Source: Xanthobacteraceae bacterium (GTDB lineage Bacteria; Pseudomonadota; Alphaproteobacteria; Rhizobiales; Xanthobacteraceae). From it: a DNA stretch of 64,000 nucleotides. Positions 40,684 to 49,627 of this stretch are shown in pieces. How positions within the stretch are numbered: position 1 is the stretch's first letter; the number at the start of each line of letters is the position of its first letter. The stretch is taken from the NCBI GenBank assembly GCA_019635635.1, contig JAHBZB010000002.1:953204-1017203 (forward strand), in the 5' to 3' direction. Position numbers and translations under genes: made by a program. The notes below the pieces were generated by a model that had not been told where the DNA came from, ran no database searches, and saw nothing but the letters and a program-made list of their open reading frames with translations.

Positions 40684-41912
40684 TCTTCGCCCGGAATTGC
40701 CTTCGGCGCGTTCTTATCCGGCGGCGGAAGGTCCTTGTAATACTTCCGGTTCTTGATCGAGCCGGTCACGACCTCGTCGGCGTTCTTCTTCGCGCCGACG
40801 CGCGCGGGCGGCACCGGGCGGTTCGGATTATAGGGCGCGGGCTCGGGGCCGCGCTGCCACTGCATCTGCGGATTGTGCTGCGGCGGCTGGGTCGCGCGCA
40901 ACTGCTGCGGATAGTTCTGCGGCTGCTGGGGTTGCTGCGGCGGATAATCGGCAGGCGCCTGCCGCATGTATTGCGGCGGCTGTTGCGGATAATTCTGCTG
41001 CGGCGAAATCGCCATCGGCTGCTGGTTCTGCTGCTGCGGATATTGCTGCTGCGCAGGCGGATAAGCCTGCTCCGGCGGCAGCGGCTGGTTCGGAGCGCGT
41101 TGCGGCGTGTAGCGCGGCGGCACGCTCGCACTCTGGTAATCGTTCTGCGGCTCCGGTTGCGGCACGCGCGCGATCGGGAAGCGCTCGTAATGCTTCTGCT
41201 TGTTCTGCACCATCGGCACCGGGCCGGGGTCGTTCGGATAACGGCGCGGCGGCGAAATCAATTGCGGCTGCGGGCGGCACACTACCGCGGAGCGTCTAGC
41301 CAGATCGAAATGAAAATGATCGGCGTGGGCCGCGTTGTAGCCGGGCCCGAGCACAGTCGTGAAAATCTCACAGCCGCCGGCATGCACCTGCCGCAGGAAG
41401 CCTCGCTCGTCGGGCGAACCCTGCCAGCCGTGCTTCACGGTAATCACGCGCCCGCTTGCGAATGTGAAACCGGCGACATCGAGCGCATTGCCGTAGCCGT
41501 GCTCCGACATCGAACCGGAGCCCGCGATGCGGCGGCACGAATAAGAAGAAAGCTGGCGCACCTCAACGATCTGCTCGCCGAACCAGGCCTGCGCCGCAGG
41601 CTGCGCGACTTCGTTAAGCCAGCGATTGAAGGCGACCGTCATCGGGCAGCCGAGCGTCGCCTTCGGCTGCATCGACACGAGTCCGTCGGCGGCTGCCTGA
41701 ATCTTGAAAGGGTGATTCATGCCGCAGGAATACTGGCCGTTGATTTCGCCGGCCGGCTCGACATAGGCGCTCGGTTGCACGAGGCGCTGCGCGAGACATT
41801 GCTCTTCGGCTTGTGCGCGCCAGGGCGCGCGCTCTTCGAAATCGAAGGCGCGGCAGCCAAACAGCCCCAAAGCGACGAGCGGGGCGACGAGATACAAACG
41901 TCCGCGCGCCAT
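40680..41912 (-). CDS. Extensin-like family protein, probable peptidoglycan-active metallopeptidase fold
   Basis: The 410-residue protein has an N-terminal signal with a possible lipobox (GLFGC). The extensin-like C domain follows, with Cys pairs, LSSYSCRR, the metal-binding SEHGYGNALDVAGF and HADHFHFDLARR. The His/Asp pattern is that of LAS-type (VanY/MepA) peptidases, which suggests action on cell-wall peptides. Residues from about 240 on are a Pro/Gln-rich low-complexity tail (repeated YPQQ, PPQQPQQ), ending in a basic segment. Similar PQ-rich sequence occurs in the L,D-transpeptidase at 43.4 kb. Periplasmic or outer-membrane anchored. Confidence 0.85.
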   Translation of the reverse strand: MARGRLYLVAPLVALGLFGCRAFDFEERAPWRAQAEEQCLAQRLVQPSAYVEPAGEINGQYSCGMNHPFKIQAAADGLVSMQPKATLGCPMTVAFNRWLNEVAQPAAQAWFGEQIVEVRQLSSYSCRRIAGSGSMSEHGYGNALDVAGFTFASGRVITVKHGWQGSPDERGFLRQVHAGGCEIFTTVLGPGYNAAHADHFHFDLARRSAVVCRPQPQLISPPRRYPNDPGPVPMVQNKQKHYERFPIARVPQPEPQNDYQSASVPPRYTPQRAPNQPLPPEQAYPPAQQQYPQQQNQQPMAISPQQNYPQQPPQYMRQAPADYPPQQPQQPQNYPQQLRATQPPQHNPQMQWQRGPEPAPYNPNRPVPPARVGAKKNADEVVTGSIKNRKYYKDLPPPDKNAPKAIPGED

Positions 41913-42047
41913 GCGCGGGAAAATGCGTCGCCGCCGGTTTAGGAGGAGTTAAGAAACGCAGGCCGGACGCGGAAGATAAGGGGACAACGGCATCGCTGTC
42001 GCGTAAACGATTGCCGCCCGTTAACAGGCGCGGCAGAAAGACGGCGG

Positions 42048-43229
42048 ATGTCGCTTCTTACGAAACTACGCGGCCCGCACCGCGCCGTACCCGTTTTCGG
42101 GATCACCATGATCCTGACCTGGGGAACGCTTTGGTATTCGGCGGCACTCCTCCTGCCTTTGCTCGCGGAAGCGCGCGGCTGGTCGATCGCGCTGGTGATG
42201 AGCGGCATTTCCGTCGGCCTGCTCGCGGGCGGGGCCGCGTCCCCGAAAATCGGAAAAGCGATCGATCAATACGGCGGCCATTACGTGATGGCGGGAGGCT
42301 CGCTGCTCGGCGCGGCCGGGCTGGCAATGCTCCCTTTCGTTACGCACCCGGCAGCCTATTTCGCGGTCTGGCTCGTGATCGGGGTTGCCATGGCGGCCAA
42401 CCTCTACGATCCGGCGTTTGCGACCCTCACCCGTCTATTCGGCGCGGACGCGCGGAAGCAGATCACGCTGCTCACGCTCATGGGAGGCTTCGCCTCGACG
42501 GTGAGTTGGCCTTCGACCCATCTTCTGCTCGGCGTCACGGACTGGCGCGGCACTTATTTCATTTACGCCGCGATCCTCGCGCTGATCGCGGCACCCTTGC
42601 ATGCCTTCGCCATTCCGCGCGGCCGGAAAAAGCACATGCCGCATCCCGAAGGCGTAAAACCGCCTGCGGTATTACCGGCGAAAGGGCCCGTGTTCTTCCT
42701 CGTCGCCTGTGGCTTCGCGACCTTCATGTTCGCCCAGTCCGGCATGCTGACGCACATGCTCCTGATCTACGAGCGCATGGGGGTCGAGCGCTCGACCGCG
42801 GTCGCGATCGGCGCGCTGTTCGGCCCGGCGCAGGTCGCGGCACGCATCTGCGAGCTTGCGGTCGCGCGCCACACCTACCCGCTCAACGTCGCGCGCTTTT
42901 CGGCGGCCCTTTTGATTTCGGCGTTCGGGGTATTCGCACTGTTCGGCATCAGCGCGCCGACCGCCGCAATCTTCGTGATCCTGTTCGGCGCCTCGAACGG
43001 CTTGATGACGATTGCGCGCGGCACGCTGCCGCTCGCCCTGTTCGGGCCGGTCGGCTACGGGCATCTCGTGGGCCGCCTCGCCGCGCCCGCGCTGATCGTG
43101 CAGGCCTCCGCGCCGATCGCCATGGCGCTCGTGATCGAGCGCATTTCCGATCCGGCGGCGCTCGCCATGACGGCGGGCTTTATCGCAGTGGCCTTCGTCT
43201 GTTTCATCCTTATTCGCCGGCCTTCTTAA
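42048..43229 (+). CDS. MFS transporter
   Basis: The 393-residue protein has about twelve hydrophobic helices in two halves. The first-half loop reads GGAASPKIGKAIDQYGGHYVM, matching the cytoplasmic D-R/K-x-G loop of the major facilitator superfamily; the halves are linked by a basic loop (IPRGRKKHMPHPEG). Substrate cannot be inferred from the sequence. It stands between two cell-wall genes without an obvious partner. About 200 bases without a gene follow; there I see only a short direct repeat. Confidence 0.88.
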   Translation: MSLLTKLRGPHRAVPVFGITMILTWGTLWYSAALLLPLLAEARGWSIALVMSGISVGLLAGGAASPKIGKAIDQYGGHYVMAGGSLLGAAGLAMLPFVTHPAAYFAVWLVIGVAMAANLYDPAFATLTRLFGADARKQITLLTLMGGFASTVSWPSTHLLLGVTDWRGTYFIYAAILALIAAPLHAFAIPRGRKKHMPHPEGVKPPAVLPAKGPVFFLVACGFATFMFAQSGMLTHMLLIYERMGVERSTAVAIGALFGPAQVAARICELAVARHTYPLNVARFSAALLISAFGVFALFGISAPTAAIFVILFGASNGLMTIARGTLPLALFGPVGYGHLVGRLAAPALIVQASAPIAMALVIERISDPAALAMTAGFIAVAFVCFILIRRPS

Positions 43230-43429
43230 GGTTTGCGATTAACACTCGCGAAACCATGATCCGTAAGCCGCCGGAAACCATGATCGCAACGACTATGCGC
43301 GATTGCACGGGTTCGCGGCTCGCACCCCGCGCAAATTTACCAATCGGTTGGGATGACAAAATACTAACGGAGGACACGACGCGGAACGTTGCCGCGTAAA
43401 TTCTCGGCGCTTCAGTAACGAGTACGTCG

Positions 43430-44395
43430 ATGCGTAAAATCGCTCTCGCTTTTCTTGCGGCCTTCGCCGCTTCGCCCGCGCTTGCGGAAGATTTCGAAGT
43501 CCCCGCGCTCGACCCGATCGTGGTCGCGCAGTTACAGGGACCGAACGTCATCCGCGCTCCGCGCTACGTCACCGATCCGAACGCCGAGAACCAGCGCAAG
43601 CCGCAACGGCGTAACGTCCGGCATCAGCCGCGCCAAGAGCAGCAATGGGACGAGGACGCGGAAACACCACCGCAGCCTTATGCGCAGCAGCAACCGCAGC
43701 CACAGCAGCAATACTATCAGCAGGAGCGCCCGAACAATCTGGGCGGCGGCTTCATCGAATTTCTGCTGACCGGCAACAGCAATCCCCGCGCCCAGCAGCA
43801 ACAGCAGGCTCCGGCCTATTACTATCCGCCGCAGCAGGAGCAGTATTATCAGCGGCAGCCGATGAATGCGCCGCGCGCGCAGTATTACCAGCAGCAGCCG
43901 ACGCGGGTCGCACGCACCGACGCGCAGGAGCAGCCGCCGCGTCCTGCTTTCGATCCGCGTTTCGAGCGCACCGAAGTCGCGTACCAGACCAATGAGCCAG
44001 TCGGCACCATCGTGATCGATACGCGTGCGCGCTATCTCTATCTCGTGCAGCCGAACGGCCGCGCACTGCGTTACGGCATCGGCGTCGGCCGCCCCGGCTT
44101 CGAATGGAAAGGCGTGAAGACCGTTTCCGCGAAGAAGGAATGGCCGGACTGGCGTCCGCCCGCGGAAATGCGCAAGCGCCAGCCGTGGCTGCCCGAACAT
44201 ATGGCGGGTGGCCCGAACAATCCGCTCGGCGCGCGCGCGATCTATCTCGGCTCGACACTCTATCGCATCCACGGTTCGAACGAGCCGAGCACCATCGGCA
44301 GCGCCGTTTCTTCGGGCTGCTTCCGGATGCGCAACCAGGACGTGATCGACCTCTATCCTCGGGTGAAGGTCGGGACGCGCGTCGTCGTACTTTAA
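43430..44395 (+). CDS. L,D-transpeptidase (YkuD domain)
   Basis: Sec-exported enzyme of 321 aa (KIALAFLAAFAASPALAE signal). A long Gln/Pro/Tyr-rich linker spans about residues 55-165. The C-terminal YkuD domain starts at PVGTIVIDTRARYLYLV and has the catalytic motif YRIHGSNEP followed by SSGCFRM, with the nucleophile Cys. It makes 3-3 peptidoglycan crosslinks or attaches outer-membrane proteins to peptidoglycan in the periplasm. It is followed by a strong bidirectional terminator. Confidence 0.94.
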   Translation: MRKIALAFLAAFAASPALAEDFEVPALDPIVVAQLQGPNVIRAPRYVTDPNAENQRKPQRRNVRHQPRQEQQWDEDAETPPQPYAQQQPQPQQQYYQQERPNNLGGGFIEFLLTGNSNPRAQQQQQAPAYYYPPQQEQYYQRQPMNAPRAQYYQQQPTRVARTDAQEQPPRPAFDPRFERTEVAYQTNEPVGTIVIDTRARYLYLVQPNGRALRYGIGVGRPGFEWKGVKTVSAKKEWPDWRPPAEMRKRQPWLPEHMAGGPNNPLGARAIYLGSTLYRIHGSNEPSTIGSAVSSGCFRMRNQDVIDLYPRVKVGTRVVVL

Positions 44396-44440
44396 ATTGC
44401 AGTAGCGCCGCCGTGGCGAAAGCCGCGCGGAAAAAGAAAA

Positions 44441-44475
44441 GGGCCGCACTTCAAGTGCGGCCCGTTTTTATTTTC
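44441..44475. terminator. Bidirectional intrinsic terminator
   Basis: The inverted repeat GGGCCGCACTT-c-AAGTGCGGCCC is followed on the plus strand by GTTTTTATTTT and on the minus strand by TTTTCTTTTT. It can end both the transpeptidase transcript and the convergent glc-aceB transcript, whose last stop is at 44489. Confidence 0.92.
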
Positions 44476-44488
44476 AACCGTCGCCGCG

Positions 44489-46303
44489 TCAGACTTCGCA
44501 GCTGTTCGCGTTCGACGCTTTCGTTGTCGTGATCAGCTTGTAGGCCGGAATCGTCAGGAATTCCGCGAAGTCGTGCGCAAGCGACATTTCGCGGAACAGG
44601 TCGATCGCTTCCGGGAAGCGGCCCGAGTCGTAAGCGGCATGGCCGATCGCATCGCGCACCTTCGCCATCTCGTCTTTCAAAACGGACTCGAACAGTTCCT
44701 GCGTGACCTCACGGCCGTCGGCAAGCTTGGCGCGGTGATAGAGCCATTGCCAGACCTGCGCGCGGCTGATCTCGGCAGTTGCGGCGTCTTCCATGAGATT
44801 ATAGAGCGGCACCGCGCCGCGGCCGCGCAGCCAGGCTTCGATATACTGGATGCCGACGCGGATGTTCTGGCGCAGGCCCTCTTCGGTGCGCTCGCCCGAA
44901 TGCATCTCGAGCAACTGGTCGCGCGTAACCTGAACGTCGCGGCGCAATTTATCGAGCTGGTTCGGCGTCTTCATCAGGCGATTGAAGACTTCGGCTGCCA
45001 CCGGAACGAGATCCGGATGCGCGACCCAGGTGCCGTCGTGACCGTCACCGGCTTCACGTTCCTTGTCCTGGCGCACCTTGGTGAAGGCGGCCTCGTTCTT
45101 CACGGCGTCGCCCTTCACCGGAATTTGCGCCGCCATGCCGCCCATCGCGAAAGCGCCGCGGCGGTGACAGGTGCGGATCAAAAGCAACGAATAAGCGCGC
45201 AGGAATGCGCGATCCATCGTCATCACGCCGCGATCGGGCGTGAGGAAGCGCTTGTTTTTGCCGAGCCGCTTGATGAACGAGAAGATGTAATCCCAGCGGC
45301 CGCAGTTCAGCCCCGCGATGTGCTCGCGCAGTTCGTAGAGGATTTCGTCCATCTCGAAAGCCGCGGGCAGCGTCTCGATCAGCACGGTCGCCTTGATCGT
45401 GCCTTTCGGCATTTTCAGCTTGCGCTGGGCGAAGACGAAAACGTCGTTCCAGAGTTTTGCTTCCTGATGGCTTTCGATCTTCGGCAGGTAGAAATAAGGA
45501 CCGGAGCCGGAGGCGCGCGCCTTCTGCGCGCAATGGAAGAAGTAGAGCCCGAAGTCGAACAGCGAGCCGGAAACCGGCTTGCCGCCGACGGTGACGTGAT
45601 CTTCCACCAGGTGCCAGCCGCGCGGACGGACGACGAGCGTCGCGACCTTCTGGCCGAGCTTGTATTCCTTTTTCGTCACCGGATCGGTGAAATCGATCTT
45701 GTTGTCCCAGCGATCTTTGAGGTTGATCTGGCCTTCGATCAGGTTCTGCCAGCTCGGCGAGCAGGCGTCCTCGAAGTCGGCCATGAAGACTTCGGCGCCG
45801 GAATTCAGCGCGTTCACGACCATCTTGCGGTCGACCGGGCCGGTGATTTCGACGCGGCGGTCGAGCAAATCTTTCGGCAGCTTGCCGATCTTCCAGTCGC
45901 TTTCGCGGACCTTGCGCGTTTCGTTCAGGAAGTCGGGCAACTCGCCCTTGTCGAAGCGCGACTGGCGCTTCATGCGCGCGTCCATCAACTCGGCGCGCTT
46001 CTTCTCGAATTTCTTGTGCAGCTCGGCGATGAAGCCGAGCGCTTCCTTGGTGAGAATTTCGTCGAAGCGGGCACCGCGTGCTGCGCGAATCGAAACGCCG
46101 CCGATGCGATAGGAGCCCGAGGTTACTTTTGCGGAAGCTGCGTGCTTCTTGCCGAGCAGCTTGCCCTTGGAACGCGCGGGCGCCTTTTTGGCCGCGATCT
46201 TCTTAGACGCGGTTTTCCGGGCTGAACTCTTTGGCGTGGTCCGGGCCTTCGCTTTGGCCTTGACCCTGGCGCTTTTGCGTTTCGCTTTCCTGGCGGAGGC
46301 CAT
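44489..46303 (-). CDS. aceB: Malate synthase A with lysine-rich N-terminal extension
   Basis: Condenses glyoxylate with acetyl-CoA to malate. From about residue 75 the sequence follows E. coli AceB closely: LPDFLNETRKVRESDWKIG, VEITGPVDRKMVVNALNSG, GSGPYFYLPKIESHQEA, ETLPAAFEMDEIL, GLNCGRWDYIFSF, the NGHDGTW-like DGHDGTWVAHP, and the catalytic Asp in NLMEDAATAEISR. The first 60 residues are extra, rich in Lys, Arg, Ala and Ser (KAKRKSARVKAKAKAR, KTASKKIAAKKAPARSKGK), like a histone H1 tail. ATG at 46301-46303 has GGGAGAAGG upstream. The 604-residue total compares with about 533 in E. coli. It overlaps glcF by 101 bases. Confidence 0.93.
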   Translation of the reverse strand: MASARKAKRKSARVKAKAKARTTPKSSARKTASKKIAAKKAPARSKGKLLGKKHAASAKVTSGSYRIGGVSIRAARGARFDEILTKEALGFIAELHKKFEKKRAELMDARMKRQSRFDKGELPDFLNETRKVRESDWKIGKLPKDLLDRRVEITGPVDRKMVVNALNSGAEVFMADFEDACSPSWQNLIEGQINLKDRWDNKIDFTDPVTKKEYKLGQKVATLVVRPRGWHLVEDHVTVGGKPVSGSLFDFGLYFFHCAQKARASGSGPYFYLPKIESHQEAKLWNDVFVFAQRKLKMPKGTIKATVLIETLPAAFEMDEILYELREHIAGLNCGRWDYIFSFIKRLGKNKRFLTPDRGVMTMDRAFLRAYSLLLIRTCHRRGAFAMGGMAAQIPVKGDAVKNEAAFTKVRQDKEREAGDGHDGTWVAHPDLVPVAAEVFNRLMKTPNQLDKLRRDVQVTRDQLLEMHSGERTEEGLRQNIRVGIQYIEAWLRGRGAVPLYNLMEDAATAEISRAQVWQWLYHRAKLADGREVTQELFESVLKDEMAKVRDAIGHAAYDSGRFPEAIDLFREMSLAHDFAEFLTIPAYKLITTTKASNANSCEV

Positions 46304-47657
46304 CGGCCTTCTCCCTTGAATTGAAAGTGGCCGCGTTATGCCACAAACCATCCGGGTGATTCCAGCCGTCTAAAGCCGAAGGTTGCGGTCCGCCGGTCGC
46401 CCAATCCAGTAATTCCACCGTATGCAGGATCGGCCATTCCAGTGCCGAGCCGATCTGGACCATGCAGCCGACGTTGCCGGTCGCAATCAGCCCCGCCCCG
46501 GTCGAGCGGATATTGACCGCCTTGCGGTTCCGGAGCCGATCCGCGATCTCAGGCTGAAGCATGTTGTAGGTGCCGGCGGAACCGCAGCAGAGATGACCCT
46601 CCGGCACGTCGCGAACATCAAAACCCGCCGCGGCCAAGAGCTTCTTCGGTGCCTGCGTGATCTTCTGGCCGTGCTGCATCGAACAGGCCGAGTGATAGGC
46701 GACCGGCAGCCGGATCGGCTCGCCGCCCTGCAACTCCAGCGCCGAGAGATATTCCGTGATGTCCCGCGCGAGCGCGGAAACCTTCGCCGCCTTCTCTGCG
46801 TAGTCCTTATCGGTGCGGAGCATGAAGCCATAGTCCTTCACCGTCGTGCCGCAACCCGATGCCGTAATCAGGATTGCATCGAGCCCGCCCTTCTCGATCT
46901 CGCGCGTCCAGGCATCGACATTGTTCTTCACGAAGTCATGCGCTTCGTGTTCGCGGCCCATGTGATGCGAGAGCGAGCCGCAACATGCTTCGCCCTCGGG
47001 CAGCACGACTTCGATGCCATGGCGGGTCAGGAGACGGATGGTCGCTTCGCGGATCGAAGGCTTTACCACCTGATCGACGCAGCCCGACATCAGCGCGACC
47101 CGGCCCTTCTTCGGGCCGAACGGCGGATGGACCCGCACAAGACCGGCGCTTGCCTTGGGAAGCGAGTGCGGCGCGAGCTTCAGCATCGCGGCGATACGGT
47201 TCATGCCGAGTGCGCTTGCGATGGGTGCGATCCAGCGGGTGAAAGCTGCCAGCCGCATCACCGCGCGGAAACGCGCGGGATAAGGCATCACGACGCGCAA
47301 TAGCGTGCGCGAGAATTTATCCGACAGCGGGCGGCGGTAGGTCTTTTCGATGTGGTTCCGCGCGTTGTCGACGAGATGCATGTAATGCACGCCGGAGGGA
47401 CAGGTCGTCATGCAGGACAGACACGACAGGCAGCGGTCGATATGCAGCACGTCGTCCTTGCGCGCGGGACGCGCCTCCTCGAGCATCTGCTTGATGAGAT
47501 AGATGCGGCCGCGCGGGCTATCGAGTTCGTCGCCGAGCAGCACATAGGTCGGGCAGGTCGCGGTGCAGAAACCGCAATGCACGCAGGCGCGCAGAATCTT
47601 GTCCGACTCCGCGATATCGGGATCGGCAAGCTGCGTCAGGCTGAAATGCGTCTGCAT
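46203..47657 (-). CDS. glcF: Glycolate oxidase iron-sulfur subunit GlcF, with extended C-terminus
   Basis: The 484-residue protein has two ferredoxin-type clusters (ACVHCGFCTATCPTY and RCLSCLSCMTTCPSGVHY). The CCG domains follow (GEACCGSLSHHMG and GHLCCGSAGTYNM). It passes electrons from GlcDE to the quinone pool. Normal GlcF homologues end near the block VELLDWATGGPQP; here about 58 more residues follow, polar and unlike the family. They run through the lysine-rich start of aceB in another frame. It is separated from glcD-glcE by an ABC transporter gene. Confidence 0.94.
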   Translation of the reverse strand: MQTHFSLTQLADPDIAESDKILRACVHCGFCTATCPTYVLLGDELDSPRGRIYLIKQMLEEARPARKDDVLHIDRCLSCLSCMTTCPSGVHYMHLVDNARNHIEKTYRRPLSDKFSRTLLRVVMPYPARFRAVMRLAAFTRWIAPIASALGMNRIAAMLKLAPHSLPKASAGLVRVHPPFGPKKGRVALMSGCVDQVVKPSIREATIRLLTRHGIEVVLPEGEACCGSLSHHMGREHEAHDFVKNNVDAWTREIEKGGLDAILITASGCGTTVKDYGFMLRTDKDYAEKAAKVSALARDITEYLSALELQGGEPIRLPVAYHSACSMQHGQKITQAPKKLLAAAGFDVRDVPEGHLCCGSAGTYNMLQPEIADRLRNRKAVNIRSTGAGLIATGNVGCMVQIGSALEWPILHTVELLDWATGGPQPSALDGWNHPDGLWHNAATFNSREKADGLRQESETQKRQGQGQSEGPDHAKEFSPENRV

Positions 47658-47701
47658 GGCGAATTGGTGTCATGGCGCGCGATGGAAGGCAATGGGGCCG
47701 C

Positions 47702-49561
47702 CTATTCCGGCTTCGCCTCATTCTCCTCCCGCTGCTTCTTTCGCAGCAGCCGCCGGAAGAAATAGAAGCCGCGGCGGACGGGAGTATCGATATCGACGTC
47801 CTTCGCGATCTTCGCGCCACCTTTGTCCAACTCGAGCACCAGTTTGCGTTCATGAAACTCCTCGAGCTCGGGGCGATGGCCGACCGAGATGATCGTCATT
47901 TGCGGCAAGCGCTCGTGAATGAGGTTCATGAGCTTTTCCTGGCTCAACGTGTCGAGAGCCGAGGTCGCCTCGTCGAGCACGGCGATATCCGGCTTGTGGA
48001 CCAGGAGCCGCGCGAACGCGAGACGCTGCTTTTCGCCGCCGGAAAGCGTCTGGTCCCAGGGCTCCGGTTCTTCCAGCCGATTTATATGCTCTTCGAGAGA
48101 AACGGCTTTCAGCGCTTCGATCACTTCGTTCTTGTCGATCTCGGATTCGTCCATCGGATAGGCGGCGGCACGCAGCAGCGAGCCGACCGGTACATACGGC
48201 CGTTGCGGCAGGAAATTCATCCGCGCACCTTTTGCGATCTCGATTTCGCCGCCGCCCCAAGGCCAGAGCCCTGCGATCGCACGAATGAGCGTGCTCTTGC
48301 CGGAGCCCGACTCGCCGACGATCAGCACGCGCTCGCCGGGTTTGATCGTAACTTCGGCGTCTTTCACGACGCCGGTGCCATCGTCGAGCGCCACCGACAC
48401 CATATCGAGACGAAGCGCGACGCCTTCGGGCGCTTCGGCGATGTGAATGCGGCGCGCGGTTTCGTCGGTCTCGGCTTTCTCGAGATTGTCGAGCGCCACG
48501 AGGAGCGAGGACGCGCGGCGCGCACTCGCTGTCCAGTCGGCAAGCCGGGGATAGTTATCGACGATCCAGTTGAACGCGGTCTGCACGGTCACGAAAGCGG
48601 AAGCCGCCTGAATCACCTGTCCCAACGTCATGGTGCCGGCGAGATATTTCGGCGCGGAGAGGATGACGGGAATGACCGGGGCGAGCAGGAAGCTCGACTG
48701 CGCGACGATCGTGGTCTTCATGTATTGCTTGCGGATCTCACGCCAGCGGTCGAGCACGTCGGTCAGGATCGCGGAAAGACCTTCCTTCTCCTCGCGCTCG
48801 CCGTCGATCAGCGCGATGCTCTCGCCGTTTTCGCGAAGCCTCGTCAGCGCATAGCGCAGTTCGGCTTCCGACTGGGCTTTGCCCTCGCTCGCGGTGACGT
48901 AACTCCGGCCGATGAACACCATCACGGTGCTCGCGATCAGCGCATAAAGCACGGACGCAAGCACCAGATATCCGGGAATGGTGATCTGCGTTTCACCCCA
49001 GTTGAACGTGAGGTCGCCGCCGACGAACCACAGCACGCCGACGAAGGTCGCCGCGGAGAGAAAGGCGGAAACGACGCCTACGGTGAAATCCACCGGCGCC
49101 TCGGTCGAAATCCGGACATCCTCGGAAATGCGATATTCCGGATTCTTGTGGTCGCCTTCCATCAGGTTGAGATGGAAATAGCGGCCGTGTTCGAGCCAGC
49201 GGTCGATCAGATGATTGGTGAGCCACCTGCGCCAGCGGATTTGTGTCGTCATGCGGGCGTAAACGATCGCAACCGCGAGCGCGATTGAACCGAGCGCCAG
49301 CGGCGCGAAGATCAAAGCCTGCCAGGCAACGACGCCCGCGTTTTTCTGTTCGAGCGCGTCGAAGATTGCCCGGTTCCAGACATTGATCTGATACTGGATG
49401 TAAACTTGGGCCGCGACGATCGCGAGCAGAAGCGCCACCAGCCCCCAGGCGTAATTATCGCCGTTCCTGCCCCAGAAGCCCTTGGCGGACATCCAGAAAC
49501 GGCGGACGAGATATTTTTTAAGGCTTGCGCGCTCTTCCACTGCCTTGGCGCCGTCCGGCAT
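47702..49561 (-). CDS. SbmA/BacA-like (YddA-type) ABC transporter, fused permease-ATPase
   Basis: The 619-residue half transporter has an N-terminal membrane domain of the YddA/SbmA-BacA type (IQYQINVWNRAIFDALEQKN, RWRRWLTNHLIDRWLEHGRYF, EGDHKNPEYRISEDVRI). A C-terminal nucleotide-binding domain follows, with Walker A GESGSGKST, signature LSGGEKQR and Walker B IAVLDEATSALD. Relatives import peptides or affect very-long-chain fatty acids of lipid A; BclA of Bradyrhizobium has the same fused layout. Start at the ATG of 49559-49561, with GGCGGAGCGG upstream. It sits inside the glycolate oxidase operon, 66 bases after glcE and 44 before glcF. Confidence 0.88.
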   Translation of the reverse strand: MPDGAKAVEERASLKKYLVRRFWMSAKGFWGRNGDNYAWGLVALLLAIVAAQVYIQYQINVWNRAIFDALEQKNAGVVAWQALIFAPLALGSIALAVAIVYARMTTQIRWRRWLTNHLIDRWLEHGRYFHLNLMEGDHKNPEYRISEDVRISTEAPVDFTVGVVSAFLSAATFVGVLWFVGGDLTFNWGETQITIPGYLVLASVLYALIASTVMVFIGRSYVTASEGKAQSEAELRYALTRLRENGESIALIDGEREEKEGLSAILTDVLDRWREIRKQYMKTTIVAQSSFLLAPVIPVILSAPKYLAGTMTLGQVIQAASAFVTVQTAFNWIVDNYPRLADWTASARRASSLLVALDNLEKAETDETARRIHIAEAPEGVALRLDMVSVALDDGTGVVKDAEVTIKPGERVLIVGESGSGKSTLIRAIAGLWPWGGGEIEIAKGARMNFLPQRPYVPVGSLLRAAAYPMDESEIDKNEVIEALKAVSLEEHINRLEEPEPWDQTLSGGEKQRLAFARLLVHKPDIAVLDEATSALDTLSQEKLMNLIHERLPQMTIISVGHRPELEEFHERKLVLELDKGGAKIAKDVDIDTPVRRGFYFFRRLLRKKQREENEAKPE

Positions 49562-49627
49562 CTGCCGCTCCGCCGCAATAACGATCACCACCAATTCGCC
49601 GCGCGCGGCTTCGTTCCGCGCCTGAAA

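Noticed and set aside
40455..41942. Plus-strand frame of 495 codons opposite the extensin-like gene
   Set aside because: Leu/Arg-rich translation produced by reading the PQ-rich repeats backwards.
43251..43285. Direct repeat AAACCATGATC (two copies, 24 bases apart) before the L,D-transpeptidase gene
   Set aside because: Only two short copies, no symmetry, no promoter relation; too weak to call an operator.
44573..46225. Plus-strand frame of 550 codons opposite aceB
   Set aside because: Antisense shadow of malate synthase.
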